Below, piece after piece: positions 33,638-45,681 of a stretch of 64,000 nucleotides of DNA; within the stretch, counting starts at the first letter, position 1, and the number at the start of each line of letters is the position of its first letter. The position numbers and the translations under genes were made by a program. The notes under the pieces were generated by a model. That model saw nothing but the letters and a program-made list of their open reading frames with translations. It made no database searches and was not told the DNA's origin. Origin of the DNA: Platerodrilus igneus (lineage: Eukaryota; Arthropoda; Insecta; Coleoptera; Lycidae); NCBI GenBank assembly GCA_036346225.1, contig JARFIW010000170.1, positions 6,944,501-7,008,500 of the forward strand, given 5' to 3'.

Positions 33638-34294
33638 TCAGAACAATAGAACGTTCTTCGATGAGAACTCCAGGAGAATTAAATGTGGTATATGTGGACT
33701 GTATTTTTCGAACAAACGGTACAAGGCAGGGGGTGCCGCCCACCAAAAAGAACACTGGCACATGTCGCTAGGTAGTAAACCACGTGACCCGACATCGGCA
33801 GAATTTTCATGGGAAGGGATATGATGCAAAGAAGCGCGAGAAGTGTTTTCTTGAATATAGGAGACTCGATTTGCGACAAGAGTCTTCCAGTGCTGTGGCG
33901 GGGAACGAATCCAAGAAAGCACCGCCATGGAATCAGACCAACAAAAAATTTTATCAAGCGTAAGATGTGAATCAAAGGTTTTAAGGATAAAGGTTAATAG
34001 TTTTGATGCCAAGGTGGCGGCTAAAAGTTCGAATCTGGGCAAAGAAAGGGTACGAAGAGGAGCAACTTTAGATTTTGCACAAACTAAGAGGACCTCAATA
34101 GAAGAATAGGTGACAAAAAGAAAATAAATCACAACGCAATAACCGTGTTCGGAAGCGTCAGCAAAGTAATGAATTTCGCACGTAGAAATATGTGGTGGAA
34201 TAAACAAACGCGGCAAATCGAAGTCCGAAAGAAATGGCAATTCATGAAGGTATCTCTCCCTCAAACGCAGTATATCGGGGGGGAGGGATACCAC
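33638..34294 (-). pseudogene. pol: BEL RNase H
   Basis: 218 codons: CEIHYFADASEHGYCVVIYF has the first catalytic Asp (FADAS), LPRFELLAATLASKLLTFIL the Glu, and FCWSDSMAVLSWIRSPP the next Asp, the order usual in BEL elements. Would remove RNA from the RNA-DNA hybrid. Confidence 0.88.
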
Positions 34295-34348
34295 CCCAAT
34301 CTAATTTCAAGGACCACAAACGCTGAATTAAATGTTTTACTAAGAAAG

Positions 34349-35508
34349 TTAGGGGGATAAAATTCCCATAGGGTCGAAAATACGGGTTAAGGTGGAAAGT
34401 AAGTTGCGTTTGGTACATGCCATCGATTGTGGTTGAACTAGAAAACAAAAAGTATCTGAAGTGGGGTTCCATTGAACACCTAGAATTTTCACAGGTTGAG
34501 TGTCAGGATCCTCAAAGGAGCGAGGTTGTGCGAATTGTTGCGAAGCGGAAAGATGTTTGGGTAATTCAGGTTGATTACTAGACCACTTATGAAGTTCAAA
34601 ACCACCCAGTTTTAGAAGAGTAATTAATTGATTTCGTAAAGCAAGGGTTGACTCAATAGAATCCCCACCAGAAGCGATATTATCGATATAAGTGTGATTG
34701 CGAAGAGCAAAAGCGACCAAAGGAAAGGAGTTCCCTTCGTTCTCGGCCAACTGCAGAAGCGTGCGTATCGCAAAAAAAGGAGCCCGATTTACGCCATAGG
34801 TAACTTAATTGAAATGAAAGTCCTGAATAAGCTCCTCAAGAGAAAAACGCCAAACAATTCTTTGATAGTCACAATGAGCGGGATTACCAAGGATTTGTCT
34901 ATACATTTGACGAATATCTGTAGTAATAACATAAGGATGAAGGCGAAATTGTAACAAAATTGCAGTCATATCTGGTTGAAATTTGGGCCCAGGAAACAAA
35001 TGATCATTTAAGGAGGCGCGAGATAGAGTTTTAGCGGAAGCGTTGAAAACTACACGTAGTTTGGTACTTATACTTTCTGGTTTCACAACACAATGATGCG
35101 GGATGTAATAAGAAATGCCACATAGAGAACTAAATTGAACAGACTGCACGTGTTTGGAATCTAAATAGTCGCGCATAAACGAAACATACTGTTCATAAAC
35201 TGCGGGCTGTTTAATTAGACGATTTTCTAAATATACAAAACGTTAAAAAGCAAGATCACGACTACCAGGAAAGTAAGGTTTGGATATTTAAAGGGCAACG
35301 AGACGACATACCGTCCTTGCTCATTGCGGCGAAGAGTGTCATCAACACTTTTTTCAACTAAGATTTCATCAGGTGTGAAACGTTTAGCCTCAGGAATATC
35401 TTCAATTTCCCATAATTTAGCGACAATATCTTCCAAAGGGGAAGCAGACTCCGTCATACAAAATAGGCTAGTGATCTGTGAAAAGAGTGCGGCAAGAATA
35501 GCTCCCAT
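34349..35508 (-). pseudogene. pol: BEL reverse transcriptase, active site altered
   Basis: Three frames. 35508-35227: N-terminal LEDIVAKLWEIEDIPE and RNEQGRYVVSLPF. 35176-34805: LRVVFNASAKTLSRASLND and the first catalytic Asp in TTDIRQMYRQI. 34750-34349: the box that is YVDD in BEL relatives reads TYIDNIASGGDS, so the second Asp of the pair is Asn (a single G-to-A change), followed by GFELHKWSSN and ILGVQWNP. Together with the frameshifts this is inactive. Confidence 0.9.
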
Positions 35509-35543
35509 TAGAACATACCCAAAACAGTATTAATTGCAACAGG

Positions 35544-36062
35544 TTAATCACATGAACCTCGGATGCGGCCGTTTAATAAAACTTTAGGAAAAATATCCGC
35601 GCCAAGTAATAAATCAATCGGTCCAAATTGAGCAAAAAGCGGATCAGCTAGCTTGATATTAGCTAGATGAGCGAAATTTTCAGAACAAATATTAGTAGTA
35701 GGTAAATTTTCACAAATTTTAGAAAGTACGACACCTTTGAAATTAATAATAGAAGAGGAAGCACCTATTGGTTTGAGCGAAACGATTATAGCTCCATGTA
35801 TAGCCGCGGAGCGCATGGAACCTAAACCACTAAGGGTTAGAGAATGCGGAGTAGCGCGAAAACCCAAACGTTTCACACTATTTTGCGAAATAAAAGAAGT
35901 CATGCTACCAGAGTCGAGTAAACAACGAAATTTCTGGAAAGAACCAGAGCGGTCAGCGATTTCTATCTGAACTGTAGAAAGTAACACAACTGAAGTTTGA
36001 GGAAGCGAATTAAATAAAACGACATTTGAAGTTGACGGGCCACTACTGCTAAATGAAGTCAA
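35544..36062 (-). pseudogene. pol: BEL protease
   Basis: 172 codons with KFRCLLDSGSMTSFISQNSV (catalytic D-S-G-S) near residue 50 and IDLLLGADIFPKVLLNGRI near the end, the second protease motif. The frame is open, but its links to gag and RT are broken. Confidence 0.88.
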
Positions 36063-36101
36063 TGTTTCTTCAGAGGCAAGAGCAGAGTAATGCGGAATTT
36101 T

Positions 36102-36605
36102 TCAAAGCGGACTGGAAGTAGTAAAATTTATCGACGTTGGAGAGGTCGTCATTATAGTGAACCAGACTATCAAATCGATCAATAATGGTTTCGAACGTAC
36201 TGATTTCACCGTCAAATGAGGGAGAATCAACGGCGGTAGGATCACTTTGGATTTTGCACTGTGTGAAAGTGCGGATCCATCTTCAACAGGACAAGTAAGA
36301 TTGATTGGAAATAATTTGAAATAAAAAGTTTTAATAAGAAAAAAGGTATTGTCGAAGCGCTTTCTGATTGAATCCTCTATTTCAAACTGACTATTTGCGT
36401 CTTCAGCCGAAGCAATTTCACCAATAATAAAATTATATTGTTCAAAAAAGTTTTCCTTAATCGTGTCGATCGACATGTATTGAGCCCTGAAGAGTTTTAA
36501 AACACTGAGTTCAACTGCAGTCTTGTTAGCGCTTTCAAAGATTTCCTGAAGGGAGTTATTTTGCGTGTTTCTTATAAAATACGCCTTTTTGAGCCTGTGT
36601 GCCAC
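36102..36605 (-). pseudogene. gag: BEL gag, N-terminal part
   Basis: 167 codons from ATG 36605 (MAHRLKKAYFIRNTQNNSLQ). ELSVLKLFRAQYMSIDTIKE and YNFIIGEIASAED fit the DUF1759-like start of BEL gag. The end is frameshifted Ser/Thr-rich sequence and no CCHC knuckle is seen before the protease at 36062, so ~200 codons are missing. Confidence 0.7.
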
Positions 36606-36888
36606 GATTAGAAATTACTAAAGCGAAAGCGAAGAAATACAAGCGGGAAAAATATGCAAAAACAAAAAGAAACTTTTAATGTATGCACTAATATAAAGCA
36701 GGCAATTAGTATTGTTTACCGCGCTTTATGTGAAAATCCAAATTATACACTACAAATAATTTAAAGACCATATTCGAATATTAATCAACCAAGTATGTAA
36801 TTATAAGATAATAACTACCAAGATACATAAATGCTGTACCTAGCAACGTAAGATAATAACAATTTTAAAGCTTGCAAGTAACATTCAA

Positions 36889-36906
36889 ACCCGGCTCGAA
36901 GGACCA
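36889..36906 (-). promoter_or_regulatory. PBS complementary to tRNA-Tyr
   Basis: Minus-strand TGGTCCTTCGAGCCGGGT, matching the complement of a tRNA-Tyr 3' end (...CCGGCTCGAAGGACCA) but for one base, starts 4 bp after the 5' LTR. Confidence 0.8.
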
Positions 36907-36910
36907 TATA

Positions 36911-37380
36911 TGTTAATAACCACAGATGATGAGATAAGTGTACATATATACGAAAACAATAAGAATAGCGGAAACCTTCCAGTACTTACCTGAGTTATTA
37001 GATTTAGCGGTGTTCGAAGAACTAGTAGTAGAAAACGTCGACTTTTGACAGGAGATCGTATCTGTCTAATAAACAACCATTACGACGCCCAGCACACTTT
37101 TCACAAAGTTTTAGCGGTACATCAATAACACAGAGTAGCTTGAAGGCTGAATCGCGACAAATGTAATGACATTTAATGTCCACGAGGCGGATGCGAGTTT
37201 ATCTGCAAGCTAAGATAGAACTGCACGAGCAAATTGGGAATAATTGCAACACGTAACAAAATCAATTATCATAGGTTAGATAAGGTTATTACAAAGCACA
37301 TTGTGCATTTTTATCAATTATTCATATGCTATAATTATGTTATAACTAGCAGTAAATTAACTATAAATACAAACGGAACA
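36911..37380 (-). repeat. 5' LTR of BEL element
   Basis: Partner of 31571-32050; begins TGTTCCGTTTG on the minus strand at 37380. Confidence 0.9.
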
Positions 37381-37948
37381 TTTAATATGGAGGATATTAG
37401 AAAATAAAAGCTGAACATAGTCACGGGAAAATATGTGCCTTAGACAAAATCTAAGTTCAGAATGTGAACCGTAATGGTGAATTACCATAATGTACAAAAC
37501 TTGAGCATTCTATTTTAATTAACAGCCTAGCTACGAACAAATAAAGAATTCGGCAATTTTGTATTTTTTACCAAAATCTAGTAACCTATGAAAAAATTTT
37601 GAAATTTGAAAACCGATCTGGAATTAGGAATAAGGAATAAGGAATTAGTGCTAATTTCGTCCCATTTAACCAAGATCGTATCTCCTACAGGTTTCAAGAT
37701 CCCCATGTACTATATCTTAAACTGCTTGCAGGCACGCACCCCTCGTACAGCCCACACCCACACCCGCACTTAAGCGCACGTGCGTACGCATGCGCAACTC
37801 ACGCACGCATACACATGCACGCTTGCACCCACATACAAACACGTACATACGCACACGCACAAATTAAATAAATTATTAATTAATTAGAGAATGCATTAAT
37901 TTATAGAACGAATTGATAGCGGGTCTCAATATAACCGTAAATATTATA
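37381..37948. other. no gene; CA/CG-rich microsatellite
   Basis: AT-rich, with a degenerate ACGCAC/CACACG-rich block at 37736-37862. Confidence 0.8.
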
Positions 37949-38064
37949 CAGAATTTATAAAAGAACTCCTTGATTTAAAGTTTTATTTGTACACAGTAAA
38001 GTTAAAATAAAAGTTATTAAACCTATATAGTATTAAAGAGAATATTCTCAAGTTTTTTTGATAC

Positions 38065-38764
38065 CTAATAAAGTTCTATATGTGGATCATTTGTTGCCCT
38101 GGTCACGTCTAAACAATAATCAGTTTCTTCCCAGGTATTCAGCAGCATATCAGGTGTGACGGATGCTACAGCTGCAACAACCTTCTCGAAATAAACAATG
38201 TTTTTACATGTCCCCAAAAAAAAAAAAATCTAGTAGAGTCAGATCTGGGCTCCTTGGTGGCCATGCAATCGGCCCACGTCTACCAATCTACCTGTCAGGG
38301 AAACGCAAGTTCAACGCATTATGGACACGGCTGCTATAGTGAGATGGCGGGCTGTCTTGTTGGAAGACAATCGGTCCCTTTTCTAGTTCGATATCATCTA
38401 TCTGTGGGAAAATCGAATCTTTTCATTTTGTCATTGGGCTTGATTTCATGCAGAAGTTGAATCTTATACCCATGTAATTTAAGCCTGTTTCGCATCACTT
38501 TGTACACGGTAGACTTAGGTATTTTCAACTCATACAAGATGTACGGATCCTTTCCACATTCTGTTCAGAGACTGAAGACCTACCCGGTGGCTTAATTTTT
38601 AAGACACTACCTGTTTTCCGAAAGTGATTATGGCACTGCAGAATAGTGTTGTTAGTAGGTGCATCACCGCCATATTCACGTCGATAATTACGCTGAACTG
38701 TGATCACTGAACTCTATGGAATAAACCAAATCACACACTGAACTTTCTGCTGTGGCGTAGCCAT
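38065..38764 (-). pseudogene. DDE transposase, internally deleted
   Basis: ATG 38764: MATPQQKVQCVIWF, an early stop, then VITVQRNYRREYGGDAPTNN and SSVSEQNVERIRTSC (N-terminal helix-turn-helix, the DUF4817-type start common in insect elements). In later frames IPKSTVYKVMRNRLKL, IQLLHEIKPNDKMKRFDF, then a jump to FQQDSPPSHYSSRVHNALNL (catalytic Asp) and IAWPPRSPDLTLLDFF (last catalytic Asp region), ending RATNDPHIELY at 38065. About 100 residues with the first catalytic Asp are missing. Inactive. Confidence 0.88.
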
Positions 38765-38840
38765 GACTGGTGAGTGGCGACTGCCGGCCTGCGGAAGCAG
38801 TAGCACTCTTCACCCACCACGCTCACTCCAAGGCCACGCA

Positions 38841-39421
38841 AGTTAAGGTTCGTGGCTTCGAGCGGTCCTTTTTAAAAAGACTTCTTTGAACTTTAACAAA
38901 TTTATTTGGTTTTATACAGAAGTTAATTATTGAATTTTAACAAACTTGATTAATAAGTCTAAGTCGAAATACATTAATTAATTTGTACAGTGAGCTATCA
39001 GTGAACTGAAAGGTTAAAGCTGAACGTCTGATGAACTGACTAGGAGTGGAGCTCCTGGCCCTTATATAACTTTCTCCCCCTCACAATTCTGTGGGAACCT
39101 GCGGACGTAATGTCCGCTTACACTTTATAATACATAGTTGCTATCTTAAGAGCTATTCATAATTACAATGTTGCAGGCTTATTCTGCGTAATCTCGGTAC
39201 GTGAAATCCGACGACCGTCTGTGACCTGACTTTTGCAGTGTCACTTATCCTTGTGCTACTTTGTAGCGTTTCCACTCGTGGGAACTGAAATCATCATAAT
39301 AATATGTAATAAAATGTTGCAACGACATTGTTGCACTGTCCTAACATTTCCTAATGTTTCCTAATATTTCCTAATACAGATATTAGTTTTATATATATAA
39401 TAGATGGGGGTTCCTATAACT
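38841..39421 (-). repeat. 3' LTR of F
   Basis: ~98% identical to 47468-48049; TATA-like TTATATAAGG (minus) near 39065; followed outside by CGCA. Confidence 0.96.
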
Positions 39422-39495
39422 CCTCCCAACGTACATTAAAAATTAAGGGTTTTTACCTTTTCTTGATTTTTAATTAAATTCATTTTCGTTTAATC

Positions 39496-41190
39496 TCATT
39501 TAAAATTCATATTTTCTAGGGGTACATTTGTTTGTTTGGGTTTCTTAAATCTAAAACTGTTTTCTTTATTATTCTTAAATCTAATACATAATTTGTACGT
39601 TACATAAATGATCAATAAAATAGTCAATAAAATCAATATAATTGTCCATACACTAATGTTATCATAGTGCACTTTGGGCGTCTTGATCTCGTTCAGTTTT
39701 TCTTTGTATTCTTCCATGAGTTTCATGGCGTGGTTTAAGTTGTCTAATTCCAGGTGTTCCAATTGCATTGGTTTTTGAAGGGTTGCTTCATCTTCTTCTT
39801 GGGTAATCTTGATTTGCAGATCGGGTAGATTTGCTAATTTCTTGCTTTGTACTGAATCTTGGTAAACTCTAATTATTTCATTTTTAATTTTAAATAACAA
39901 TTTTCCTTAAGGGTGATTAATTTACTTCCGGTTAATGCTAAATTACTTTCGTCTTGATTGCAATACATTGTTGCGATTACTTCGGTGGGAAAAATGGCTA
40001 TCCATTTATTTTCCGTTACTTTTTGAATTTTCATGTTGTTGATTAATACAGGTCTGGCTTCACAATTTTCATAGTGATTGGTAAATTTTAGTAGTTGTAC
40101 TTCGCAAGGGCTGTCTTCTTGAATTGTTGTGGTTGTTAATGATTGGCATAAGTATTGACTGGGTGTGACTTCATTACATTTGTCGTTTGTATAACCATAT
40201 CTTTGTTCATTTAAGGATAGGAATTTGGTTTTTGGAATAATAACTTGGTATGTGCTAGTCATTTTCATTGGAAAAGCAAATAAGTGATAATAATTGTAAC
40301 TGTTAATCTCTACTATTGGTATTTCTATTAAAATGTTATATCGTTATTTTTACATAGCCTTTAACTGTGGCTATTTTTCAAATATTAAAATGTTTGATTC
40401 TAATACATCGAAAGGTAATTTACTGTTAGTTATAAAAGATTTTATTCTCAATAATTCTTTTAATAAATCTATTGGTTCTATTATACTGGAATATAGGGTA
40501 TTTAATTTTGCAAAGGTTACTGCGTTTTCTAATGTTGCTAGGATTTGTTGAATTAAAGTTAGGGTTGATATTATCTGGTTATATATCGTATTGAATCTGA
40601 TTAAATCTCGCATGCCTAACATGGTAGTTCGCATGTTATTTTCTAAGGTTTCTATTCGATTGGCTATACTATCTTGATTTCTAACTAATTTTCTAAGGGT
40701 TTCATTAAATTTGATGATCGTTGATTGTGTTAACGATATTTGATTATTGATTATAGTTTTAATGTCGTTTTGATTTTCTATCAATTGTTGCATCGCGTTG
40801 TCATAGCGTTCTGCGTCTTGGTTATCTAAATTTCCGGTAATTGCTTTAATTACGTTTCCTAATCCGTTGATTAGTCCTCGTTTTCTTCTCGTCATTTGTT
40901 CCGTAGGTATTAGTCGATTAAATTTGTCTTCGATATTTTTCAAAATACTTTCCGTTATACTGTCGTAGTTCATCATTTCTATTGCGTATTCTTTTCCGAA
41001 TTTTGTTGTGTCCATTGATTGTTTTAGTCGAAAATAATTATTTTTGATTATTTGAAATTCTCGTTTTAGTTCGGTTAATTCGAATTTTTGTGCAAAGGTC
41101 CAATAATCTATAGTGTTTTGCATACTGCCTAATTTAATTGGTAGTATACCGGGGTTGTTCTTTATGTCTTCAATTATAATTTCTGTGTCC
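39496..41190 (-). pseudogene. env: envelope-like gene of F (baculovirus-F type), broken
   Basis: Three frames: 41123-40371, 40268-39873 and 39900-39496. The first is open upstream into the end of pol, and CACCCAG near 41190 is a candidate splice acceptor. Residues 79-82 are RRKR, a furin-type cleavage site, followed by a Gly-rich segment like the fusion peptide of errantivirus and baculovirus F proteins; coiled-coil-prone helices follow. The second frame is Cys-containing ectodomain, the third ends with a membrane segment (residues ~83-107) and a basic, Asn-rich tail. Role in relatives: membrane fusion for cell-to-cell transfer. Frame breaks near 40380-40350 and 39890 make this copy non-functional as assembled. 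Confidence 0.85.
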
Positions 41191-44100
41191 GTTCTACCTG
41201 GGTGGAGGTTGACGATAAGGGTGACGATTGTCCATCTGAAAGTACAGGGTGTCTTAAATTTTTGAGGTGAACATATTTTGTTATCTTGCCGTCGTCTATC
41301 GCGGCTACGTTTCTGTCGGATATTCGTTTGATTTTAAAGGGTCCTAAATTTCTCGGTGCCGTTTTGTGTCTTTTGCTTTGGTAATTTTTCTCGAATACGG
41401 TTTGTCCTATGGAAAATTTGTTTATGTCTGAGCTTTTATTACGGGTCGCGGTAATTCGCTCTTTATCGTTATCTAATTTGTCCTTTACTTTGTCATAGGT
41501 TATTTTTAGTTTCTCCTTGTGGTCTTTAGCGTATTGCTGATAAATTTCTTTGTTATAATGTATATCGTAGGGGTTGCGTGAGTCTGAATGTCCTAAGGTT
41601 AGTTCTAAGGGTGTAAAATTTGTAGTTGAATGAATCGTGTTATTATACGCGATTAATGCGTATGACATTAAATTGGTTATGTGTTCTTTCTTGTAATTTA
41701 ATCTTAATAGTCTGATCTGTTCTAATAGGGTTGAATGTAGTCTTTCGATTAGTCCGTTTGATTCTTGGTGATTTTCCGTTATAAAGTGAATTTTTATTTT
41801 GTGTAATTCTAAAGTGTTTTGAATCGTTTCGTTTTTAAATTCGCTTCGTTATCTAATGTTATTGTTTCGGGTGTTCCGTAAAATGTAAAATAGTGTAGAA
41901 ATCCTTGGGTTACGTCTATACTATTTTTAGAAGTGATTGGTATTGCTTGTCCTATTTTCGTAAATGCGTCCACGATTGTTAGGTAACTTTGTGCTTCTAC
42001 TACTAGAGTATCTGCATGTAATTTCTGGAAAGGTTTGTCTGGTGTTTTAGTTAACATTAAGGGTATCTTTGGGGGTTTTCTGTCATATTTGGCTTTATCA
42101 CATAATTCGCACTGATTGATAAAGTCTGTAGTTAATTCTTTCATGTCCTTAAAATAGTAACGTCTCATAATTTGTTTTAGGGTCTCGTTTATTCCTCGAT
42201 GGTTGGTCTTTCCTTCGTGTTGGTTTCTTATTACGTCATTTTGTGTCGAATGTATAGTTTCCATTTCTTCTGGGTCTTCTCTGACTTCGGTTTCGTCTAC
42301 GTTTCCTGCTAATGATTCTGTCTCAAGTGCGTTAAGTTGGATTCTACTTAAAGCGTCTGCATTATTGTTGTAAATTCCCTTTTTGTATATGATTTCATAG
42401 TCATATTCTTCTAATCTGATTCTCCATCTTTGTAATTTCGAGTTAGGTTCTTTGAGTTTGCATAGCCAAACTAGTGGTCTATGATCGGTATATATATATA
42501 GAATTTCCGTCCGTATAGGTACGGTCTGAAATACTTTGTTGCCCAAATTATGGCTAACAATTCTTTCTCTATCGTACTGTATCGTTGCTCTGTTTCGTTG
42601 AGGGTTCTTGATGCGTAACTAATAGGTTTGTCGTTACCTACTGTTCCTTGACTTAATACTGCGCCTAAGGCTACATTTGATGCGTCCGTTGTTAAAATGA
42701 ATGGTTTTGAAAAGTCTGAGTATTCTAATACGGGGTGATATGTTAAAATGCTTTTAATTTTATCTACTGCTTTTATGAATTCTGGGGTATGTACAATTTT
42801 ATTTCCCTTCTTTAAACAATTGGTTAGGGGCTTAGTTATTTGAGCATAACCTTTTATAAATTTTCTGTAATATCCGCTAAGGCCTAAAAATCCTTTAATT
42901 TCTTTATTCGTTTTGGGTATGGGGTAATTTAATACAGCGTTTGTTTTGTCGGGGTTTGGCATCACTCCTTGGGGTGTTATTACGTGTCCTAAAAAGGTTA
43001 CTTCTTTCTGTAGAAATTCGCTTTTGTCTAGTTGTACTTTGAATTTTGCGGTTCTTAATCTTTCGAACACTTCTCTTAATCTTTCTATGTGCTCCACTAA
43101 TGATGTTGAATACACTATTATATCGTCTAGGTACACAAGGCATTTTTCGTTGTGTATCCCTCGTAGTATGTTATTCATTACTCGTTGAAAAGTTGCGGGT
43201 GCGTTCTTCAGTCCAAATGGCATCCGTTTGTATTCGTAGTGTCCTCTAGGTGTGCTAAAGGCTGTTTTCTGTGTATCTCCTTCTTCCATTTCTACTTGAT
43301 GGTATCCTGATGCTAAGTCTAGCGTCGAAAAATATTGGCATTTGCCTAACTTGTCTAATATTTCTGTGATATTCGGTAACGGGTATTTATCGTCTACCGT
43401 TTTTTCATTTAATTTGCGGTAATCTATTACCATTCGGTATTTCCGTTTTCCTGATGCGTCTAGTTTCTTTGGTACTATAAGTACGGGGCTGCTCCATGGT
43501 GAATTGGAGTGTTGTATTATATCTTGATCTAATAGATCGGCTACTTGTCTGTCAGCTTCTTCCTGACTTGCCTGGGGTAATCTGTATGCTTTGGTGAATA
43601 GGGTTTGTTATCCGTTAGCTCAATGTTGTGTTTAACTGTGTTTGTAAACGTTAGGGGTATTCCTTCGTAATGGAATATATCGCGGTATTCATAACATAAT
43701 TTTTGTATTGCTTTTTGCTCTTCGTGATTTATGTCGCGGTTAAATCGGATATTATTTAAATTTTGTTTTAACATTTCGTCTTTTTCTACGGGGTTATAAT
43801 TTTCGTTTGGGGTTTCATCTATTTCCATTTCGTTAAAGTTTAATTCTTCTACGTTTATCGGGTTTGTTAAAGATAGTTCTACGGGGTAATCATTTGAGTT
43901 TAATATTGTTGTTGTGGCGTAATTATTTTTGATTTTTACTAATGCGGTTGGGGTTTCTACTCCTTGTTGAAAAGTTATGTGGTTTATTATTCCTAAGTTT
44001 TTATTTGAATTTACGGGGATTCTTATTTTTTTTTCTGTTCGGGGTTCTAATGTATATTTTTCGTCGATTTGGGTATTTTGAAATTTAATGGGGATTCGTC

Positions 44101-44503
44101 CATGCTTGGTTCTTAATAATCGGTTTTTGATATCTATGTTGGCTCGTAATTTTCTTAGAAGGTCCATTCCTAATAGTCCGTCATATTTGTCATTAAATTC
44201 AAATATGCAGAATTTGTGTTTCATCTTTACGTTAAAGGTTTTTGGTAAAGGTATGTTTGCTACGAATTGGTGTATGGTTGTTTGATGGGCGGTTTTAATT
44301 TTAAAGGGTTCTCTTTCTACGTAGTTTAGATAATGTTTTTTTACTGTTCGCGGGCTTATTAATGTTTTAGAAGATCCGGTATCGATTAGTAATTTAAAGT
44401 CAGCGTGGGGTATTTCGATATAGGGTAATACAAGGTGATTCATATTATTTAGATTTATTACGTTAGGTCGTTTGTAAAATGGTCCATTTGAAAATTTGAA
44501 CAT
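41174..44503 (-). pseudogene. pol: pol of F: protease, RT, RNase H, integrase
   Basis: Domains in order. Protease: FKLLIDTGSSKTLISPRTV (~44390) and [48 protein letters not shown] and active site [11 protein letters not shown] (~43120). RNase [18 protein letters not shown]. Integrase: zinc domain with HEGKTNHRGI and CELCDKAKYD, core LHADTLVVEAQSYLTIVDAF and TITLDNEANLK, then GLIERLHSTLLEQ with the Glu, and a C-terminal tail RNLGPFKIKRISDRNV. Three frame breaks: ~43610, in a TA run at ~42490, and in an A run at ~41830. All are 1-2 nt length changes, two of them in simple repeats. Otherwise complete. Confidence 0.95.
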
Positions 44504-44634
44504 GTGTTCTCTTCGTCGTCTTCCTCGTAATTTTCGTGTGATTCCTCGCGTTCATAATGGTTTGATTGATTCTGTTCATTATTCGTACACGGTTGATTAT
44601 TATTATTCTGTTCATCTTCATACTCTTCTACTTC
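44458..44634 (-). CDS. open extension of gag past an amber codon
   Basis: Directly after the TAG at 44637-44635 the gag frame stays open for 58 codons, to TAA at 44460-44458. The stretch is acidic and Asn/Gln-rich (EVEEYEDEQNNNNQPCTNNE ... EEDDEENT) and overlaps the first Met of the pol frame (44503) by ~45 nt, as expected of a gag-pol frameshift overlap. Suggests the TAG is recent, an error, or read through. Confidence 0.6.
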   Translation of the reverse strand, partial: EVEEYEDEQNNNNQPCTNNEQNQSNHYEREESHENYEEDDEENTCSNFQMDHFTNDLT

Positions 44635-45681
44635 CTAATGAAATAGCTCTTCTGAAGTGAAAGTGCGTTTTTGATTGGGGTTTGGTCTTATATGCGTTAT
44701 TTTTGTGTTAGATCTGATGTTACCAGATGAGGTATCCATTGGTGTAGGTTTGTAATAGTTATTAGAATTATTACTGTTTATCATAGGTGAGTTTCTGTTA
44801 GGATTCGCGTTAAATGCTGGTCTTTGTTGATTTATATTTTGGTTAAATCTCGGTTGAAATGCGAGTCTTGAAAAGTTCGAGTTAAATGTTGGTTGAAAGG
44901 TGGGTTTTGAAAAGTTCGGGTAAAATGTTGGTTTTGTAAATTGTTTGTATTGGTTGTTAAGGTTTGAAGTATTAAAATGTGGATTATTTGTTCGCGTTTG
45001 GTTTGTTTGTGCATTGAATAAGTTAAATTTTGGTTGTGGATTTATTTGTCTTGCGGGTTGTATAGTTTTCATTGGCGTATAGCTTTTATTCGCGTTGGGG
45101 TTATATAGTCGGTTTCTATAGTACATTACATTTTCTTCTTCAATTATCATATTCATTGCTTCTTCTAAGTTTTGGGGATGTTGAAATCTAATTTTATCTG
45201 AAAGTCTTTCGGGTAGTGCATTTAGATAGGTATCTAATGCCATCTCGTCATACATTTTAGTTTTTATTAGTCTCACGTTTGGGCCGGTTTCTTCGATTTT
45301 GAGTTTTGTCAAGATTAAACTTCTTACATCTTGGCATCTCATTCCAAATTGATAGGGCGACTGGTTGTGTTCCATTCTCAGTCCGGTTAAGTCCCTTACT
45401 AAACATTTTAAGTTCCGTTGATCGCCGAAATATGCAATTAATATTCGTTTAAACTGTACCCATTCGTCCACGTCTTCGCGACTGGCTATTAGCGTTAGTG
45501 CCCTTCCGGTTAGTTTACTGGTTATAAGGCGGATAAGCAGAGTGTTTCTGTCGTTATCTCCCGGCTTGTAAAAGGTCTTTAAGAATATTTCGGAAGCCGA
45601 AATATAATTACTGAGTAAGCAGGTGTCATTACCATTAAATGGCGGTATCATTTCGAGGTACAGCTTCATTTCATTAGTCAT
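44635..45681 (-). CDS. gag: gag of F
   Basis: 348 codons from ATG 45681 (MTNEMKLYLEMIPPFNGNDT). Residues ~1-180 form an all-helical capsid-like region (LIRLITSKLTGRALTLIASR; VDEWVQFKRILIAYFGDQRN; PERLSDKIRFQHPQNLEEAM), typical of Gypsy errantivirus Gag, without a CCHC knuckle. Residues ~200-330 are Asn/Gln/Pro/Phe-rich with tandem KPTFYPNFSKPTFQPTFNSN-type repeats of ~12 residues. Ends TFTSEELFH and amber TAG. Would form the particle and bind RNA. Confidence 0.92.
   Translation of the reverse strand: MTNEMKLYLEMIPPFNGNDTCLLSNYISASEIFLKTFYKPGDNDRNTLLIRLITSKLTGRALTLIASREDVDEWVQFKRILIAYFGDQRNLKCLVRDLTGLRMEHNQSPYQFGMRCQDVRSLILTKLKIEETGPNVRLIKTKMYDEMALDTYLNALPERLSDKIRFQHPQNLEEAMNMIIEEENVMYYRNRLYNPNANKSYTPMKTIQPARQINPQPKFNLFNAQTNQTRTNNPHFNTSNLNNQYKQFTKPTFYPNFSKPTFQPTFNSNFSRLAFQPRFNQNINQQRPAFNANPNRNSPMINSNNSNNYYKPTPMDTSSGNIRSNTKITHIRPNPNQKRTFTSEELFH

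Larger units (their letters stand above)
31571..37380 (-). mobile_element. BEL/Pao LTR retrotransposon, degenerate
   Basis: Two direct LTRs (31571-32050 and 36911-37380), PBS for tRNA-Tyr, gag, protease, RT, RNase H and integrase in BEL order on the minus strand. Coding is split into at least eight frames. Candidate target duplication is TTAA(A/C) just outside the LTRs, imperfect. Total 5.8 kb. Confidence 0.92.

Noticed and set aside
31571..37380. Perfect 5-bp target duplication for the BEL element
   Set aside because: Flanks TTAAA and TTAAC differ and the LTR ends are uneven; only a candidate.
39496..41190. A captured free baculovirus gene
   Set aside because: Position after pol between LTRs shows it is the element's own envelope gene.
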